DNA of 64,000 nt from an uncultured Eubacteriales bacterium (lineage in GTDB: Bacteria > Bacillota > Clostridia > Christensenellales > Aristaeellaceae): positions 1 through 64,000 of the forward strand of contig CADAQF010000005.1 of NCBI GenBank assembly GCA_902790015.1. Direction: 5' to 3'. This document shows positions 45,594 through 54,347 of this stretch, in pieces. A program made the translations under genes and the position numbers. The notes under the pieces are model-generated. The model was not told the DNA's origin, ran no database searches, and saw only the letters and a list, made by a program, of their open reading frames with translations. Every line of letters begins with the position of its first letter. Within the stretch, counting starts at the first letter, position 1.

Positions 45594-47294
45594 TCAGGCG
45601 CCGCGGCCGCGCTTATAGGCGTCGGCCTCGTCCAAAAGGGCGCCGGCGTGGAGGCGGGCGCTTTCGCTGTCGGCCTGGGCGCCGCCCAGCATGCGGCTGA
45701 GCTCATCGGCCCGGCCCGGACGATCCAACGCGGAGAGGGTGGTGACGGTGCGCTGGCCGTCGAAGGACTTTTCCACCAGGTACTGATGGTCGGCCATGGC
45801 GGCGATCTGCGGCAGGTGGGTGACGCACAGCACCTGGCGGAAGCGGGCGATATCGGCCATTTTTTCGGCCACCACCTGGGCGGTGCGGCCGGAAATGCCG
45901 GTGTCGATCTCGTCGAAGATCATGGAGGGGATCTGGCTCTGGGATGCCGAAAGCGACTTGATGGCCAGCATGATGCGGGACAGTTCGCCGCCGGAGGCCG
46001 TCTGCGCCAGGGGCTGGAAATCCTCTCCCCGGTTGGGCGCGATCAGGAAAACGGCCTGGTCCATGCCGGTTTCCGCAGGGGCGGAGGAGGAAAAACGGAC
46101 GGTGAACTGCGTGCCGGCCATGTTGAGCAGGCGGAGCTCCTTTTCCATTTGGGCCTTGAACCGGGCGGCGATCTGCCTGCGGGAGGCGGTCAGGGCGGCG
46201 GCGGACTGTTCGTAGCGGGCAAGCGCCTTTTTGACATCGGTTTCAAGCTCGGCGGTGCGGTCCTCGGCGTGGCTCAGGTCCTCCAGGGTGCGGGTGATGG
46301 AGGCAAGGCGGTCCAGCATGTCGCCGGTGGTGGCGCCGTATTTGCGGGAAAGGCGGTGAATGAGGTCGAGGCGGGAGGAGACGTAATCCACCCTTTCCTC
46401 GTCGTAATTAAGCTCGTCCAGCATCCCGCGGGCGGTAAGGCCTACGTCCTCGGTCTCGTAATAGAGGTTTTCCACCCGGTCGGCCAGGGAGGCAAAATCG
46501 TCCCGGAAGGCGCTCAGGCTTTTGAGCGAGGAGGAGGCGGCGCGCAGACTGTCCAGCGCAGAGGGGAGGCTGCCGTGGTCATACAGGTTTTCGTAGGCGG
46601 AGCGCAGCTGGGTTTCTATCTTTTCGGCGTTTCGGAAAAGGTCGCTCTCCTGCTTGAGGGAGTCCTCCTCCCCGCGGACCAGGCGCGCCTTTTCAAGCTC
46701 CTGGCGCTGATAAAGGAGGATGTCCGCGCGGTCGCGGTTGTCTTCGATGGAGCGGCGCATGCGGGCAAGCTCCCGGCGTGCGTCCTCGTATGCGTGAAAC
46801 TGCCGGGCGGTTTCTTCCATCAGGGCGCGGTGGGCGGCGTCGCCGAAGGCGTCCAGCAGGCGCAGGTGCTGCTTTTCGTCCATCAGGGACTGGTGCTCGT
46901 GCTGGCCGTGGATGTCCATAAGCGTCGCGGTCAGGGGTTTATACAGCGCCAGGGGGACGCTCAGGCCGTTGATGCGGCATACGCTTCGGCCGGTTTGGTG
47001 GATCTCCCGGGCGAGGGTCAGAAGCCCGTCCTCCGTTTCCCAGTCCTGCGAGGCGAGATAGGCAAGAGCGGGGGGACAGTCGGACACGTCAAAAACACCC
47101 TCCACAAAGGCGCGGTCGCTGCCCGAACGGATCAGCTCCCGGGAGGCGCGGCCGCCCAGCAGCAGGGTGACGGCGTCGATCACGATGGATTTGCCGGCGC
47201 CGGTCTCGCCGGTCAGGGCGGACAGGCCGGGGCCGAAGGAAACCGTCAGCGCGTCGATCAGGGCGATATTGCGGATGGTCAGCGATTGGAGCAT
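45594..47294 (-). CDS. recN: DNA repair protein RecN
   Basis: An SMC-like ATPase used early in double-strand break repair. The 566-residue protein has Walker A GETGAGKSIVIDAV near residue 30, long coiled-coil stretches (about 150-390), the signature ASGGELSRIMLAIK near 440 and Walker B MIFDEIDTGISG near 468. The start has a weak GGGGTG site. It lies 15 bp downstream of argR, a conserved pairing in Clostridia and Bacilli. Confidence 0.96.
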   Translation of the reverse strand: MLQSLTIRNIALIDALTVSFGPGLSALTGETGAGKSIVIDAVTLLLGGRASRELIRSGSDRAFVEGVFDVSDCPPALAYLASQDWETEDGLLTLAREIHQTGRSVCRINGLSVPLALYKPLTATLMDIHGQHEHQSLMDEKQHLRLLDAFGDAAHRALMEETARQFHAYEDARRELARMRRSIEDNRDRADILLYQRQELEKARLVRGEEDSLKQESDLFRNAEKIETQLRSAYENLYDHGSLPSALDSLRAASSSLKSLSAFRDDFASLADRVENLYYETEDVGLTARGMLDELNYDEERVDYVSSRLDLIHRLSRKYGATTGDMLDRLASITRTLEDLSHAEDRTAELETDVKKALARYEQSAAALTASRRQIAARFKAQMEKELRLLNMAGTQFTVRFSSSAPAETGMDQAVFLIAPNRGEDFQPLAQTASGGELSRIMLAIKSLSASQSQIPSMIFDEIDTGISGRTAQVVAEKMADIARFRQVLCVTHLPQIAAMADHQYLVEKSFDGQRTVTTLSALDRPGRADELSRMLGGAQADSESARLHAGALLDEADAYKRGRGA

Positions 47295-47309
47295 GATGTT
47301 TCACCCCGT

Positions 47310-47762
47310 TCAATTCAGCATATCCTGAAACTGCCGGGCCAGGGCGGGCGCGGAGGCGCTGTCCTTTACGACGATGAAGATCGTGTTGTCCCCGGCCATG
47401 GTGCCTAAGATATTTTCCAGGTTCATGCTGTCCACGGCTTCGGCGGCGGCGTTGGCGCCGCCCGACAGGGTCTTCAGGACGATCATGTTGCCCGAATAGG
47501 CGACGGAGAGGACGGAGTTGACGAAGATGCTGGTCAGCCGCTCGCTGATGTTTTCGGTGACGGAGGACCCGGAGACCGCGTACTTGGAGCGGCCCGCCCC
47601 GTTGGGCACCTTGACCAGGCGCAGATCCTTGATGTCGCGGGAAACGGTGGCCTGCGTGGCGGAAATGTGCATGGCCAAAAGACGCTCGGCCAGCTGGGTC
47701 TGGGTTTCGATATCCTCGGTCTCGATCAGGCGGAGGATGGCGGTGTGGCGGTCCTGCTTCAT
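47310..47762 (-). CDS. argR: Arginine repressor
   Basis: Hexameric arginine-responsive regulator. The 150-residue protein has an N-terminal winged helix with ISATQATVSRDIKDLRLVKV near residue 33, the ArgR recognition segment. The C-terminal arginine-binding and oligomerisation domain contains GTMAGDNTIFIVV near 122. AAAGGAG precedes the ATG. It probably leads the argR-recN operon; no arg biosynthesis genes are in the window. Confidence 0.96.
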   Translation of the reverse strand: MKQDRHTAILRLIETEDIETQTQLAERLLAMHISATQATVSRDIKDLRLVKVPNGAGRSKYAVSGSSVTENISERLTSIFVNSVLSVAYSGNMIVLKTLSGGANAAAEAVDSMNLENILGTMAGDNTIFIVVKDSASAPALARQFQDMLN

Positions 47763-47864
47763 AAAGAAAGCTCCTTTATCCTCTGATATGATTTGCCGGA
47801 AAATGAAAGCGCGGTTTATGCGGTACTCTTAGGGGACGCTGATACGCTGATCTAATAAGCCAAA

Positions 47865-48038
47865 CAGACCGCAGCACCTCATCCGTCCCGGCAAAAACAG
47901 TTGAATTCACTGACATTATTGATTCTGCCGGTCCACCACCAGGACCTGCCGGACCTTATCGTCGGTGAAAACGGTCCACCGGACCGTTTTCCAGGCCCTC
48001 CTCACCCCCTCAAGGGGAAGGCATTAATCAGCGTTTCC
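47865..48038 (+). repeat. Interspersed repeat family A, copy 2 (174 bp)
   Basis: Matches the reverse complement of 2902-3075 over the full 174 bp. The central perfect inverted repeat is 47967-47991. It fills most of the 360-bp gap between argR and the 3' end of mnmE. The rest of that gap shows nothing I can assign, apart from whatever promotes argR. Confidence 0.88.
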
Positions 48039-48122
48039 ATAGGAACGCAGTCCCTCAGTCCGTCATATTATCCGACGAACCGGACAGCATGTCCCGGTGA
48101 AGGGGGGCATGCCTCGCTGCGC

Positions 48123-49445
48123 TCATTTTCCTACGCAGAATTGGGAAAAGATCTGGTCCAGCAGGGTCTCGGTGGCGTTCGCGCCGGTGATGAGGGAAAG
48201 CCGGTCCATCGCCTCGTGCAGGCAGACGGCGCCGAACTCCAGCGGGGCGCCGGAGGAAAAGGCGGCGGCGGCCTCCTGCAGGGAGGACGCGGCTTCCTTG
48301 CACAGCGCCATATGGCGGCGGGAAGAAAGGGGCGTTTCCCCGGCGGACGACAGGGCGGCTTTGAGGATATCCCGGACGCGCGAAAGCCCCAGGCCGGTTT
48401 CGGCGCTGATGGGGATGCTGCCGCAAGGGGGGATCAGGCGCTGCGGCAGGTCCGCCTTGGTGACCAGGATATGGGGGGAAGGAAGGCCGTCCGGCGGGGG
48501 CGGGGCGGCTGGATCCGTTCCGTCCATCAGCCAGAAGACTACGTCCGCCTGGCGGGCGGCGGCCAGGGCGCGGGAGATGCCGATCTGCTCGGCCTGGTCC
48601 TGAGCGTCGCGCAGGCCGGCGGTATCATACAGGCGCACCAGGCAGCCGTCCAGATACAGCTCGCCCTCCACCACGTCCCGCGTGGTGCCGGGCGTCGGGG
48701 TGACGATGGCCTTGTCTTCCAATAAGAGGGCGTTGAGCAGGGTGGACTTGCCGGCGTTGGGCGCGCCCAGGAGGGCGGCCTCCAGCCCCTTTTCCTGCAC
48801 GCGGAGGGCCCGCTCGTTGACGGCTGCGGAAATATCGCGGGCCAGGGCCGTGCAGCTGTCGGCCAGTTCCCGGGCGGCCAGCTGCTCTTCGACCTCCTCC
48901 GGGTAGTCGATGGCGGCCTCCAGCCGGGCTAAAAGCTCAGTAAGCCGGCTTTGCAGGGGGGACACAAAGGCGCTGGCCCCGCCTTCCAGCTGGCGCAGGG
49001 CCTTTTGGGCGGAGCGCTCGGAGGAGGCGCGGATCAGCTGCATGACGGACTCGGCCTGGCTCAGGTCGATCCGTCCGTTCAAAAAGGCGCGCAGGGTGAA
49101 CTCGCCCGGCTCTGCGGGGCGGGCTCCGCAGGAAAGCACGGCATCGAGGGCCAGCTTCATGGTGAGGGGGCTTCCGTGCAGCTGAAGCTCCGCCACGTCC
49201 TCCCGGGTATAGCTGGCGGGGGCGCGCATGAGGACGGCCATGCACTCGTCAATGGGTTCGCCGCCGCGAACGATACGGCCCAGGTACAGCCGGTGGCTTT
49301 CAAGGGCGGGAACGGGCCTGCGCGGAACGAAGACGCGGGAAAGGATATCGGCGGCACGGCTTCCGCTGATGCGGATGATGCCGATGCCCGCCTGGCCGGG
49401 GGCCGTGGCGGGGGCGGCGATGGTATCCAGCATTTGAAGGTCCAT
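48123..49445 (-). CDS. mnmE: tRNA modification GTPase MnmE
   Basis: With MnmG, it modifies wobble uridine 34 of several tRNAs. The 440-residue protein begins MDLQMLDTIAAPATAPGQAG with the folate-binding N-terminal domain. The helical domain includes GEFTLRAFLNGRIDLSQAE near 115. The inserted G domain has GAPNAGKSTLLNALL near 220 and DTAGLR, and the protein ends FCVGK with the catalytic cysteine. The start at 49445 lies 12 bp after AGGAGG. An upstream GTG is part of the ribosome site itself. It ends a lspA-rluD-mnmE operon. Confidence 0.95.
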   Translation of the reverse strand: MDLQMLDTIAAPATAPGQAGIGIIRISGSRAADILSRVFVPRRPVPALESHRLYLGRIVRGGEPIDECMAVLMRAPASYTREDVAELQLHGSPLTMKLALDAVLSCGARPAEPGEFTLRAFLNGRIDLSQAESVMQLIRASSERSAQKALRQLEGGASAFVSPLQSRLTELLARLEAAIDYPEEVEEQLAARELADSCTALARDISAAVNERALRVQEKGLEAALLGAPNAGKSTLLNALLLEDKAIVTPTPGTTRDVVEGELYLDGCLVRLYDTAGLRDAQDQAEQIGISRALAAARQADVVFWLMDGTDPAAPPPPDGLPSPHILVTKADLPQRLIPPCGSIPISAETGLGLSRVRDILKAALSSAGETPLSSRRHMALCKEAASSLQEAAAAFSSGAPLEFGAVCLHEAMDRLSLITGANATETLLDQIFSQFCVGK

Positions 49446-49446
49446 T

Positions 49447-50361
49447 TCAGGGAGAAACCTCCTCACAGGGCTTGACCGGCCCGTCGTCCGGGGCGAAGGG
49501 GGCGGGGCAGACGAAGGTCATCCGTCTGCCGGTGGCCGGGTGATCAAACGAAAGGGAACAGGCGTGGAGCATCAGCCGGTCGGCCTTAGGTGCGCGGCGG
49601 CTGCCGTACAAAGGGTCTCCCAGGACGGGATGGCCGACAGAGGCCATATGGACGCGGATCTGGTGGGTGCGGCCGGTGTGGATGTGAACGTCCAGCAGGG
49701 CCGCCTGGGGGCCGAAGGGGCGAAGGAGCGTCCACTCGGTCAGGGCGTAGCGGCCCGAAGGGACGACGGCCATGCGCTTGCGGTCTTTGGGGTCGCGCCC
49801 CAGGGGCTTTTCGATGAGGCCGTGCGGAGCTTTCACAGGGCCCAGGACGACGGCGCGGTAGTGCTTTTCCATCGTGCGTTCGGCCAGCTGGCGGGAGAGG
49901 GAAAGGTGGGCCTGGTCGTCTTTGGCCACCAGCATGAGGCCGCTGGTGTCCTTGTCCAGCCGGTGGACGATGCCGGGGCGCTTTTCCCCCCCGATGCCGG
50001 AGAGGGAGGAGAGATGATACATCAGGGCGTTGACCAGCGTGCCCGATTCGTTGCCCGGAGCGGGGTGGACGACCAGGCCGGCGGGCTTGTTGACGACGGC
50101 CAGGCACTCGTCCTCATAGAGGATATCCAGCGGGATATCCTGCGGAATGAGCGCTGTTTCCTCGACCTGAGGAACCGTGTAAAGGATCTGATCCCCCGCC
50201 CGGGGGCGGAAGGAGGGCTTCAGCGCCGTTTTCCCGTTGACCTGCACCAGGCCTTCTTCGATCAGCGCGGCGGCCCTGGTGCGGGAAAGGCCGGCGGCTG
50301 AAAGACATACGTCGAGCCTTATATCGTCGGTGGGACAGATGAGCAGCTGCGGATCGGTCAT
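49447..50361 (-). CDS. RluA/RluD-family 23S rRNA pseudouridine synthase
   Basis: A 304-residue protein with an S4 RNA-binding domain (RLDVCLSAAGLSRTRAAALI, residues about 16-35). The catalytic motif HRLDKDTSGLMLVAK lies near 135 and its Asp attacks uridine. HIHTGRTHQIRVH near 226 is a second family motif. It lies directly after lspA (4-bp overlap), the usual Bacillota arrangement (lspA-ylyB). The exact rRNA position is probably that of RluD, but this is not certain. Confidence 0.93.
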   Translation of the reverse strand: MTDPQLLICPTDDIRLDVCLSAAGLSRTRAAALIEEGLVQVNGKTALKPSFRPRAGDQILYTVPQVEETALIPQDIPLDILYEDECLAVVNKPAGLVVHPAPGNESGTLVNALMYHLSSLSGIGGEKRPGIVHRLDKDTSGLMLVAKDDQAHLSLSRQLAERTMEKHYRAVVLGPVKAPHGLIEKPLGRDPKDRKRMAVVPSGRYALTEWTLLRPFGPQAALLDVHIHTGRTHQIRVHMASVGHPVLGDPLYGSRRAPKADRLMLHACSLSFDHPATGRRMTFVCPAPFAPDDGPVKPCEEVSP

Positions 50362-50801
50362 GCGGGTTCCTCCCGGGATAAAAGGGTGCTCAGCAGGATC
50401 AGCCCGGCGCCCAGCACCACAGCGGCGTCGGCCAGGTTGAACACATAAAAATGCATAAAGTCAAGATGCAGCATATCCCGCACGGCGTGAAGGAGCAGCC
50501 GGTCCCAAAGGTTGCCGGCGGCCCCGCCCAGTATCATGCCGAAGCCGAGAACAGCCGGCCGCCGCCAGGGAAAGCGGAAAAGAAAAATCAGCATGAACAG
50601 CAGCATCAGGAAGGAAATAAGGGTGGCGGCAAGAGCGGAATCGGGGAAAAGGCCCAGCGCAAAGCCGGTGTTCAGGGTGTAGCGCAGCGAAAGCACCCCG
50701 GGGATCAGCGTCCGGTCCTGCCCGATGGATATATGTTTGAGCCACAGGTCGCCCAGGAAGACCGGCGCCGCAGGCACCAGCGCCCACCATTTTTCCTTCA
50801 T
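50358..50801 (-). CDS. lspA: Lipoprotein signal peptidase (signal peptidase II)
   Basis: Inner-membrane aspartic protease that removes lipoprotein signal peptides. The 147-residue protein has four hydrophobic segments. Family motifs are NTGFALGL near 44, GAAGNLWDRLL near 96 and FNLADAAVVLG near 120. The catalytic aspartates are expected in VRDM and NLAD. The ATG at 50801 follows GGGGAGG. Its presence shows lipoproteins are made, which bears on the missing lipobox of the peptide-binding protein at 21452. Confidence 0.94.
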   Translation of the reverse strand: MKEKWWALVPAAPVFLGDLWLKHISIGQDRTLIPGVLSLRYTLNTGFALGLFPDSALAATLISFLMLLFMLIFLFRFPWRRPAVLGFGMILGGAAGNLWDRLLLHAVRDMLHLDFMHFYVFNLADAAVVLGAGLILLSTLLSREEPA

Positions 50802-50834
50802 ACGGCCTCCCCTGCGCTGCGTGATGACGGGAAA

Positions 50835-50863
50835 AGTATACCAAAAAATATACATTTATGCAA
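50835..50863 (-). promoter_or_regulatory. Promoter of the lspA operon
   Basis: On the minus strand TTGCAT (50863-50858) and TATACT (50840-50835) are separated by 17 bp, about 35 bp upstream of the lspA ATG. Confidence 0.68.
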
Positions 50864-50923
50864 CAGGAAATAGGGATCACGCATGAATAAGTGGGGTGAG
50901 GCGCGCCCGGAAAAAGATCCGTT

Positions 50924-50991
50924 GGGTGAGGAGGGCACGGAAAACAGGCCAGTGGCCTGTTTTCACCGACGAACGGGCCGGCAGGCCCTGG
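50924..50991 (-). repeat. Interspersed repeat family A, copy 3 (partial)
   Basis: The reverse complement aligns with 60361-60430 along about 68 bp. The central palindrome (50940-50964) is GAAAACAGGCC/GGCCTGTTTTC rather than GAAAACGGTCC/GGACCGTTTTC. Both arms have changed together, so pairing is kept. It lies in the 590-bp gap between iorB and lspA. Confidence 0.82.
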
Positions 50992-51062
50992 GTTACCTGG
51001 GCAGGCACCCGCTTAAATTGCCAGGGCAGAGGAAAGTTGGGAATACGGAGACCACCTCATCA

Positions 51063-51132
51063 GTCAGGCGCGACAAAATGTGTTGAAGAAACAACAGTAT
51101 TGCGCCTGACAGCTTCCCCTCGGAGGGGAAGC
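51063..51132. repeat. Inverted repeat and hairpin in the iorB-lspA gap
   Basis: GTCAGGCGC (51063-51071) and its complement (51102-51110) frame 30 bases. They are followed immediately by a GCTTCCCC/GGGGAAGC hairpin (51112-51132). The stretch CACCTCATCAGTCAGGCGCG just before resembles the left end of family A (CACCTCATCCGTCCCGGC). Beyond it, 51133-51300, two degenerate AGGGGAAGCCC- and GAAGGGAAAACC-like units recur, and nothing else is recognisable up to the iorB stop. Confidence 0.6.
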
Positions 51133-51393
51133 CCTTTGGGTTTCGCAGCGCTCGGACAAATGAACCACTGGCCTTTTTTCCTGGCGCTGATAACCCCTCA
51201 GAAGGGAAAACCATTTGGCGTGAGCCGCACCCGTAAAAAGACATGCAGAATCGTTTTCCGAGATGCTGCTCTCCCCACCGCGGCAAAAATCAGCTGACAT
51301 GTGGCAGCAGGCAGGCAGGAATCAATAATAAAACACCCGCCGCGGCCGAGGATAGCGGCAGCGGCGGGCGTGAAAGAAGCGGTGAAGGGAGGG

Positions 51394-51978
51394 TCAGGCG
51401 TCCGGTGAGGCGGCCTTGCCAAGGGCGAAGGCTTTTTTGTTAAGCTCCAGGAACTTCGGGGGGACCAGGGCGGAAAGCGCTTCCTGCCAGGTTTCCTCGG
51501 GAAGGTCGAAATAGTGGGAGAGCCGGCCCAGCAGCACCACGTTCACGGCCTTGGTGCTGCCCGCCTGACGGGCGAGGGAAACGCAGTCCAGTGCGTCCAC
51601 CTGGACGCCCAGGGCGCGCATCTTTTCGATAAGGTTTTCGGGATACGCAGCCTGGCCGGTGACCACGGGCATGGGGTCCATCTGCTGGGTGTTGGTGACG
51701 ATCTGCCCGTCCCGGCGCAGGTAGGGAAGCCACCGCGCGGCCTCCAGCTGCTCAAAGGAGACGATAAAGTCAGCCTCGCCCAGGTCGATGATGGGGGAAT
51801 AGACGTGTTCCCCGTAGCGGACGTAGGTGACCACGCTGCCGCCGCGCTGGCTCATGCCGTGCACTTCGCTGACTTTGACGTCATAACCGCGGGAAAGAAG
51901 CACCCTCCCCAGCACTTTGCTGGCCAGAAGGCTTCCCTGGCCGCCGACGCCGACGATCATGATGTTCTTGGTTTCCAT
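51394..51978 (-). CDS. iorB: Indolepyruvate oxidoreductase subunit beta
   Basis: The 194-residue small subunit of indolepyruvate:ferredoxin oxidoreductase. It has the gamma-domain signature of 2-oxoacid oxidoreductases: NIMIVGVGGQGSLLASKVLG at the N-terminus and VSEVHGMSQRGGSVVTYVRYG near 37. Together with IorA it converts aryl pyruvates (from aromatic amino acids) to aryl-acetyl-CoA with reduction of ferredoxin. It starts 5 bp after the iorA stop. Confidence 0.95.
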   Translation of the reverse strand: METKNIMIVGVGGQGSLLASKVLGRVLLSRGYDVKVSEVHGMSQRGGSVVTYVRYGEHVYSPIIDLGEADFIVSFEQLEAARWLPYLRRDGQIVTNTQQMDPMPVVTGQAAYPENLIEKMRALGVQVDALDCVSLARQAGSTKAVNVVLLGRLSHYFDLPEETWQEALSALVPPKFLELNKKAFALGKAASPDA

Positions 51979-51983
51979 GTGGC

Positions 51984-53729
51984 TCAGCCCTCCTTTCCGG
52001 TGCTCTGAAACGCGTCAAAGCGGCACAGCTGGCGGCACACGCCGCAGCCGACGCACAGCGTCCCGTCCACACGGGCCTTGCCGCCCTTGATGGAAATGGC
52101 GGGGCAGCCGATCTGCATGCAGGCCCTGCAGCCGCGGCACTGGTCCGAAACCACCGTCAGCGGGGGATTATGCCTGACATATTTGAGCAGCGCGCAGGGG
52201 CGGCGGGAGATGATGACGGAGGGCTCGGGCGCGGCCAGCTCCTCCCGCACGGCAAGCTCGCAGGCGGCGAGGTCGTACGGGTCGACCACGCGGACGCGGC
52301 TGATGCCCATGGCGCGGCAGAGGCTTTCCAGATCGATCTTTCCGGCGGGGTCGCCCTTGATGTTGTAGCCGGTGGTGGGGTTTTGCTGATGGCCGGTCAT
52401 GCCGGTGATGGAATTATCCAGAATGATGACAGTGGAATTGGACTGGTTGTAGGCGATGTTGGCCAGGCCCGTCATGCCGGAGTGCATGAAGGTGCTGTCC
52501 CCGATGACGGCGACGGTGCGGCCCTCGCTTTCGGGCGCGCGGACCTTGTTGAAGCCGTGGACGGCGCTGACCGAGGCGCCCATGCACAGCGTCATCTCAA
52601 TGGAGGAAAGGGGCGGGGCAGCGCCCAGGGTGTAGCAGCCGATATCACCCAGCACCGTGCACTTAAGGCGCTTCAGCGTGTAGAAAAGGCCCCTGTGCGG
52701 GCAGCCCGCGCACATGACCGGCGGGCGGCCGGGGATCGCTTCTTCGAGCGCTGCGCCCATATTAAAGGACAGGCCCAGCTTTTCCCTGAGGACGTTCTGG
52801 CTGAGCTCGCCCTCTAAGGGGAAGAGCTCCTTGCCTACCGGGGACAGGCCGATATTGCGGCAGTATTCCTCAATGAAGGGATCCAGCTCCTCGACGACGA
52901 CCAGCTTTTCGACCGATTGGGAGAAGGCGCGGAGCTTCTGTTCGGGCAGGGGCCAGATAAGGCCCAGCTTAAACACCGGATAGCGGTCGCCGAAGACTTC
53001 CTTCACATACTGATAGCAGGTGGAGGAGGCGACGAAGCCCATGGAATGATCAGCGCCGTCCTCGATACGGTTAAGGGGCGTTTCCTCGGCGAAGGCAGAG
53101 AGCCTGCGCGTCCTTTCTTCCACAATCGGGTGGCGTTTGATGGCGTTGGCGGGGGTCATGACGTGCTTGGCAATGTCCTTCACATAGTCCCGGAGCGGGG
53201 AAAGGACGCGCTCAGCCGTGTCCACCGCGGACTGGGAATGGGCGATGCGGGTGCAGGTCTTGAAGAGCACGGCGGTATCGAACCGCTCGGAGATCTCAAA
53301 GGCCTCCTTCATGAAAAGAAGGGCCTCGTCGGAATCGGCCGGCTCCAGCATGGGGAGCTTGGCGGATTTGGCGTAGTGGCGGGAATCCTGCTCGTTCTGG
53401 GAGGAGTGCATGCCGGGGTCGTCCGCCACGGCGAGGACCAGGCCGCCGTTCACCCCGGTGTAGGATACGGTAAAAAGCGGGTCCGCCGCGACGTTAAGCC
53501 CCACGTGCTTCATGCCGCAGAAGCTGCGGGCGCCCGCGAGGCTGGCGCCGAAGGCGGCCTCCAGGGCGACCTTTTCGTTGGGCGCCCATTCGCAGTAGAT
53601 TTCGTCGTATTTGGCCGCCTCTTCGGTGATCTCCGTGCTGGGCGTGCCGGGATAGCTGGATACAAAGGAGCATCCGGCTTCGTACAGGCCCCGTGCGGCG
53701 GCGGCGTTGCCGAGCATCAGTTTTTTCAT
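51984..53729 (-). CDS. iorA: Indolepyruvate:ferredoxin oxidoreductase subunit alpha
   Basis: A 581-residue thiamine-diphosphate enzyme. The N-terminus (MLGNAAAARGLYEAGCSFVSSYPGTPSTEI) is the pyrimidine-binding domain. The TPP motif GDSTFMHSGMTGL...NQSNSTVIILDN lies near 410-440, with MCAGCPHRGLFY near 350. Two ferredoxin motifs close the protein, CRGCRACMQIGC near 540 and CVGCGVCRQLC near 565. The second cluster lacks the usual proline after its last cysteine. Cytoplasmic. It follows the yerC-like gene by 13 bp, forming a yerC-iorA-iorB operon. Confidence 0.95.
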   Translation of the reverse strand: MKKLMLGNAAAARGLYEAGCSFVSSYPGTPSTEITEEAAKYDEIYCEWAPNEKVALEAAFGASLAGARSFCGMKHVGLNVAADPLFTVSYTGVNGGLVLAVADDPGMHSSQNEQDSRHYAKSAKLPMLEPADSDEALLFMKEAFEISERFDTAVLFKTCTRIAHSQSAVDTAERVLSPLRDYVKDIAKHVMTPANAIKRHPIVEERTRRLSAFAEETPLNRIEDGADHSMGFVASSTCYQYVKEVFGDRYPVFKLGLIWPLPEQKLRAFSQSVEKLVVVEELDPFIEEYCRNIGLSPVGKELFPLEGELSQNVLREKLGLSFNMGAALEEAIPGRPPVMCAGCPHRGLFYTLKRLKCTVLGDIGCYTLGAAPPLSSIEMTLCMGASVSAVHGFNKVRAPESEGRTVAVIGDSTFMHSGMTGLANIAYNQSNSTVIILDNSITGMTGHQQNPTTGYNIKGDPAGKIDLESLCRAMGISRVRVVDPYDLAACELAVREELAAPEPSVIISRRPCALLKYVRHNPPLTVVSDQCRGCRACMQIGCPAISIKGGKARVDGTLCVGCGVCRQLCRFDAFQSTGKEG

Positions 53730-53742
53730 ATAAGTCTCTCCA

Positions 53743-54051
53743 TCATTCGTTTTCCCCGCCGTCGGGCAGGTAGCCTTCGCGCTCGATGATCTGACGCATG
53801 ACGCTTCCGCGCTCCAGGATATTGCGGCGCACGCGGCTGATGGTGGCGCTGCTGGCGCCGGTCCTGTCCAGTATGTCCACGTAGACCATGTCCTGCATGA
53901 GGTACGCGGCGACGTCGTAGCGCTGCTCCATGCTGCGCAGTTCGTTGTCGGTGCACAGATCTTCGAAGAACTGCTCGCATTCTTCCAGCGTGCGCAGGCT
54001 CAATATCGCCTGGTACATGGCTTTGCTGGGCTGCTTTTTTCTGCTTCGCAT
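53743..54051 (-). CDS. YerC/YecD-family TrpR-like DNA-binding protein
   Basis: A 102-residue helical protein starting MRSRKKQPSKAMYQAIL. It has LEECEQFFEDLCTDNELRSMEQRYDVA, the hallmark of the TrpR-superfamily YerC/YecD group, and the helix-turn-helix GASSATISRVRRNI near residue 77. It probably regulates its own operon. Linkage to indolepyruvate oxidoreductase suggests a link to aromatic amino acids (inference). The ATG at 54051 fits the family start. Its ribosome site AAGGAG is 13 bp away, longer than usual. A longer frame upstream crosses the promoter and is not credible. Confidence 0.85.
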   Translation of the reverse strand: MRSRKKQPSKAMYQAILSLRTLEECEQFFEDLCTDNELRSMEQRYDVAAYLMQDMVYVDILDRTGASSATISRVRRNILERGSVMRQIIEREGYLPDGGENE

Positions 54052-54100
54052 AAGGCCGGCAAGGCTCCTTCCGGACGGCTGAGGTCCATTGATGAATGGT

Positions 54101-54129
54101 ATTTTATCACATGAAAGCGTGAAAGTAAA
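54101..54129 (-). promoter_or_regulatory. Promoter of the yerC-iorA-iorB operon
   Basis: On the minus strand TTTACT (54129-54124) and TAAAAT (54106-54101) are separated by 17 bp, about 50 bp upstream of the yerC-like ATG. Confidence 0.6.
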
Positions 54130-54191
54130 GGAGGAAAAAAGGCGGCTGTTCTGTCCGGGATAAATAGCCAACGGAAATACAAAGGCCCGGC

Positions 54192-54220
54192 TTGATTTTT
54201 GCGGTTTTTGCCCTTATAAT
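54192..54220 (+). promoter_or_regulatory. Promoter of the NfnAB-like operon
   Basis: TTGATT (54192-54197) and TATAAT (54215-54220) are separated by 17 bp. It is divergent from the yerC promoter about 60 bp away and gives a leader of about 120 bases. Confidence 0.72.
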
Positions 54221-54301
54221 GCAGGCAAGCGCGGATAAAGCGCGGAACAACGGCTTTATTCGCCAGTTTCCGGTTGGAAACAGACGTTTTTCGTTCAAAG
54301 G

Positions 54302-54326
54302 CGGCCGATAGGAAGGGCCGTTTTTT
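54302..54326 (+). promoter_or_regulatory. Possible attenuator hairpin in the NfnA-like leader
   Basis: CGGCC and GGCCG pair around a 9-base loop and are directly followed by six T residues, just before the ribosome site of the next gene. A second small hairpin (GTTTCC/GGAAAC) lies upstream in the leader. The stem is short, so regulation by attenuation is only a suggestion. Confidence 0.3.
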
Positions 54327-54347
54327 GGTAAAGGGATGGGAGGCAGT

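Noticed and set aside
47901..48725. Open frame starting in repeat A2 and running antisense to mnmE
   Set aside because: Its N-terminal similarity to a frame near 2930-3021 comes only from the shared repeat DNA.
54052..54171. N-terminal extension of the YerC-like protein
   Set aside because: The extension crosses the mapped promoter boxes and has no similarity to the family, whose members start near the chosen ATG.
54230..54340. Known riboswitch in the NfnA-like leader
   Set aside because: Two small hairpins are present but no conserved riboswitch core could be recognised. Listed only as a weak attenuator candidate.
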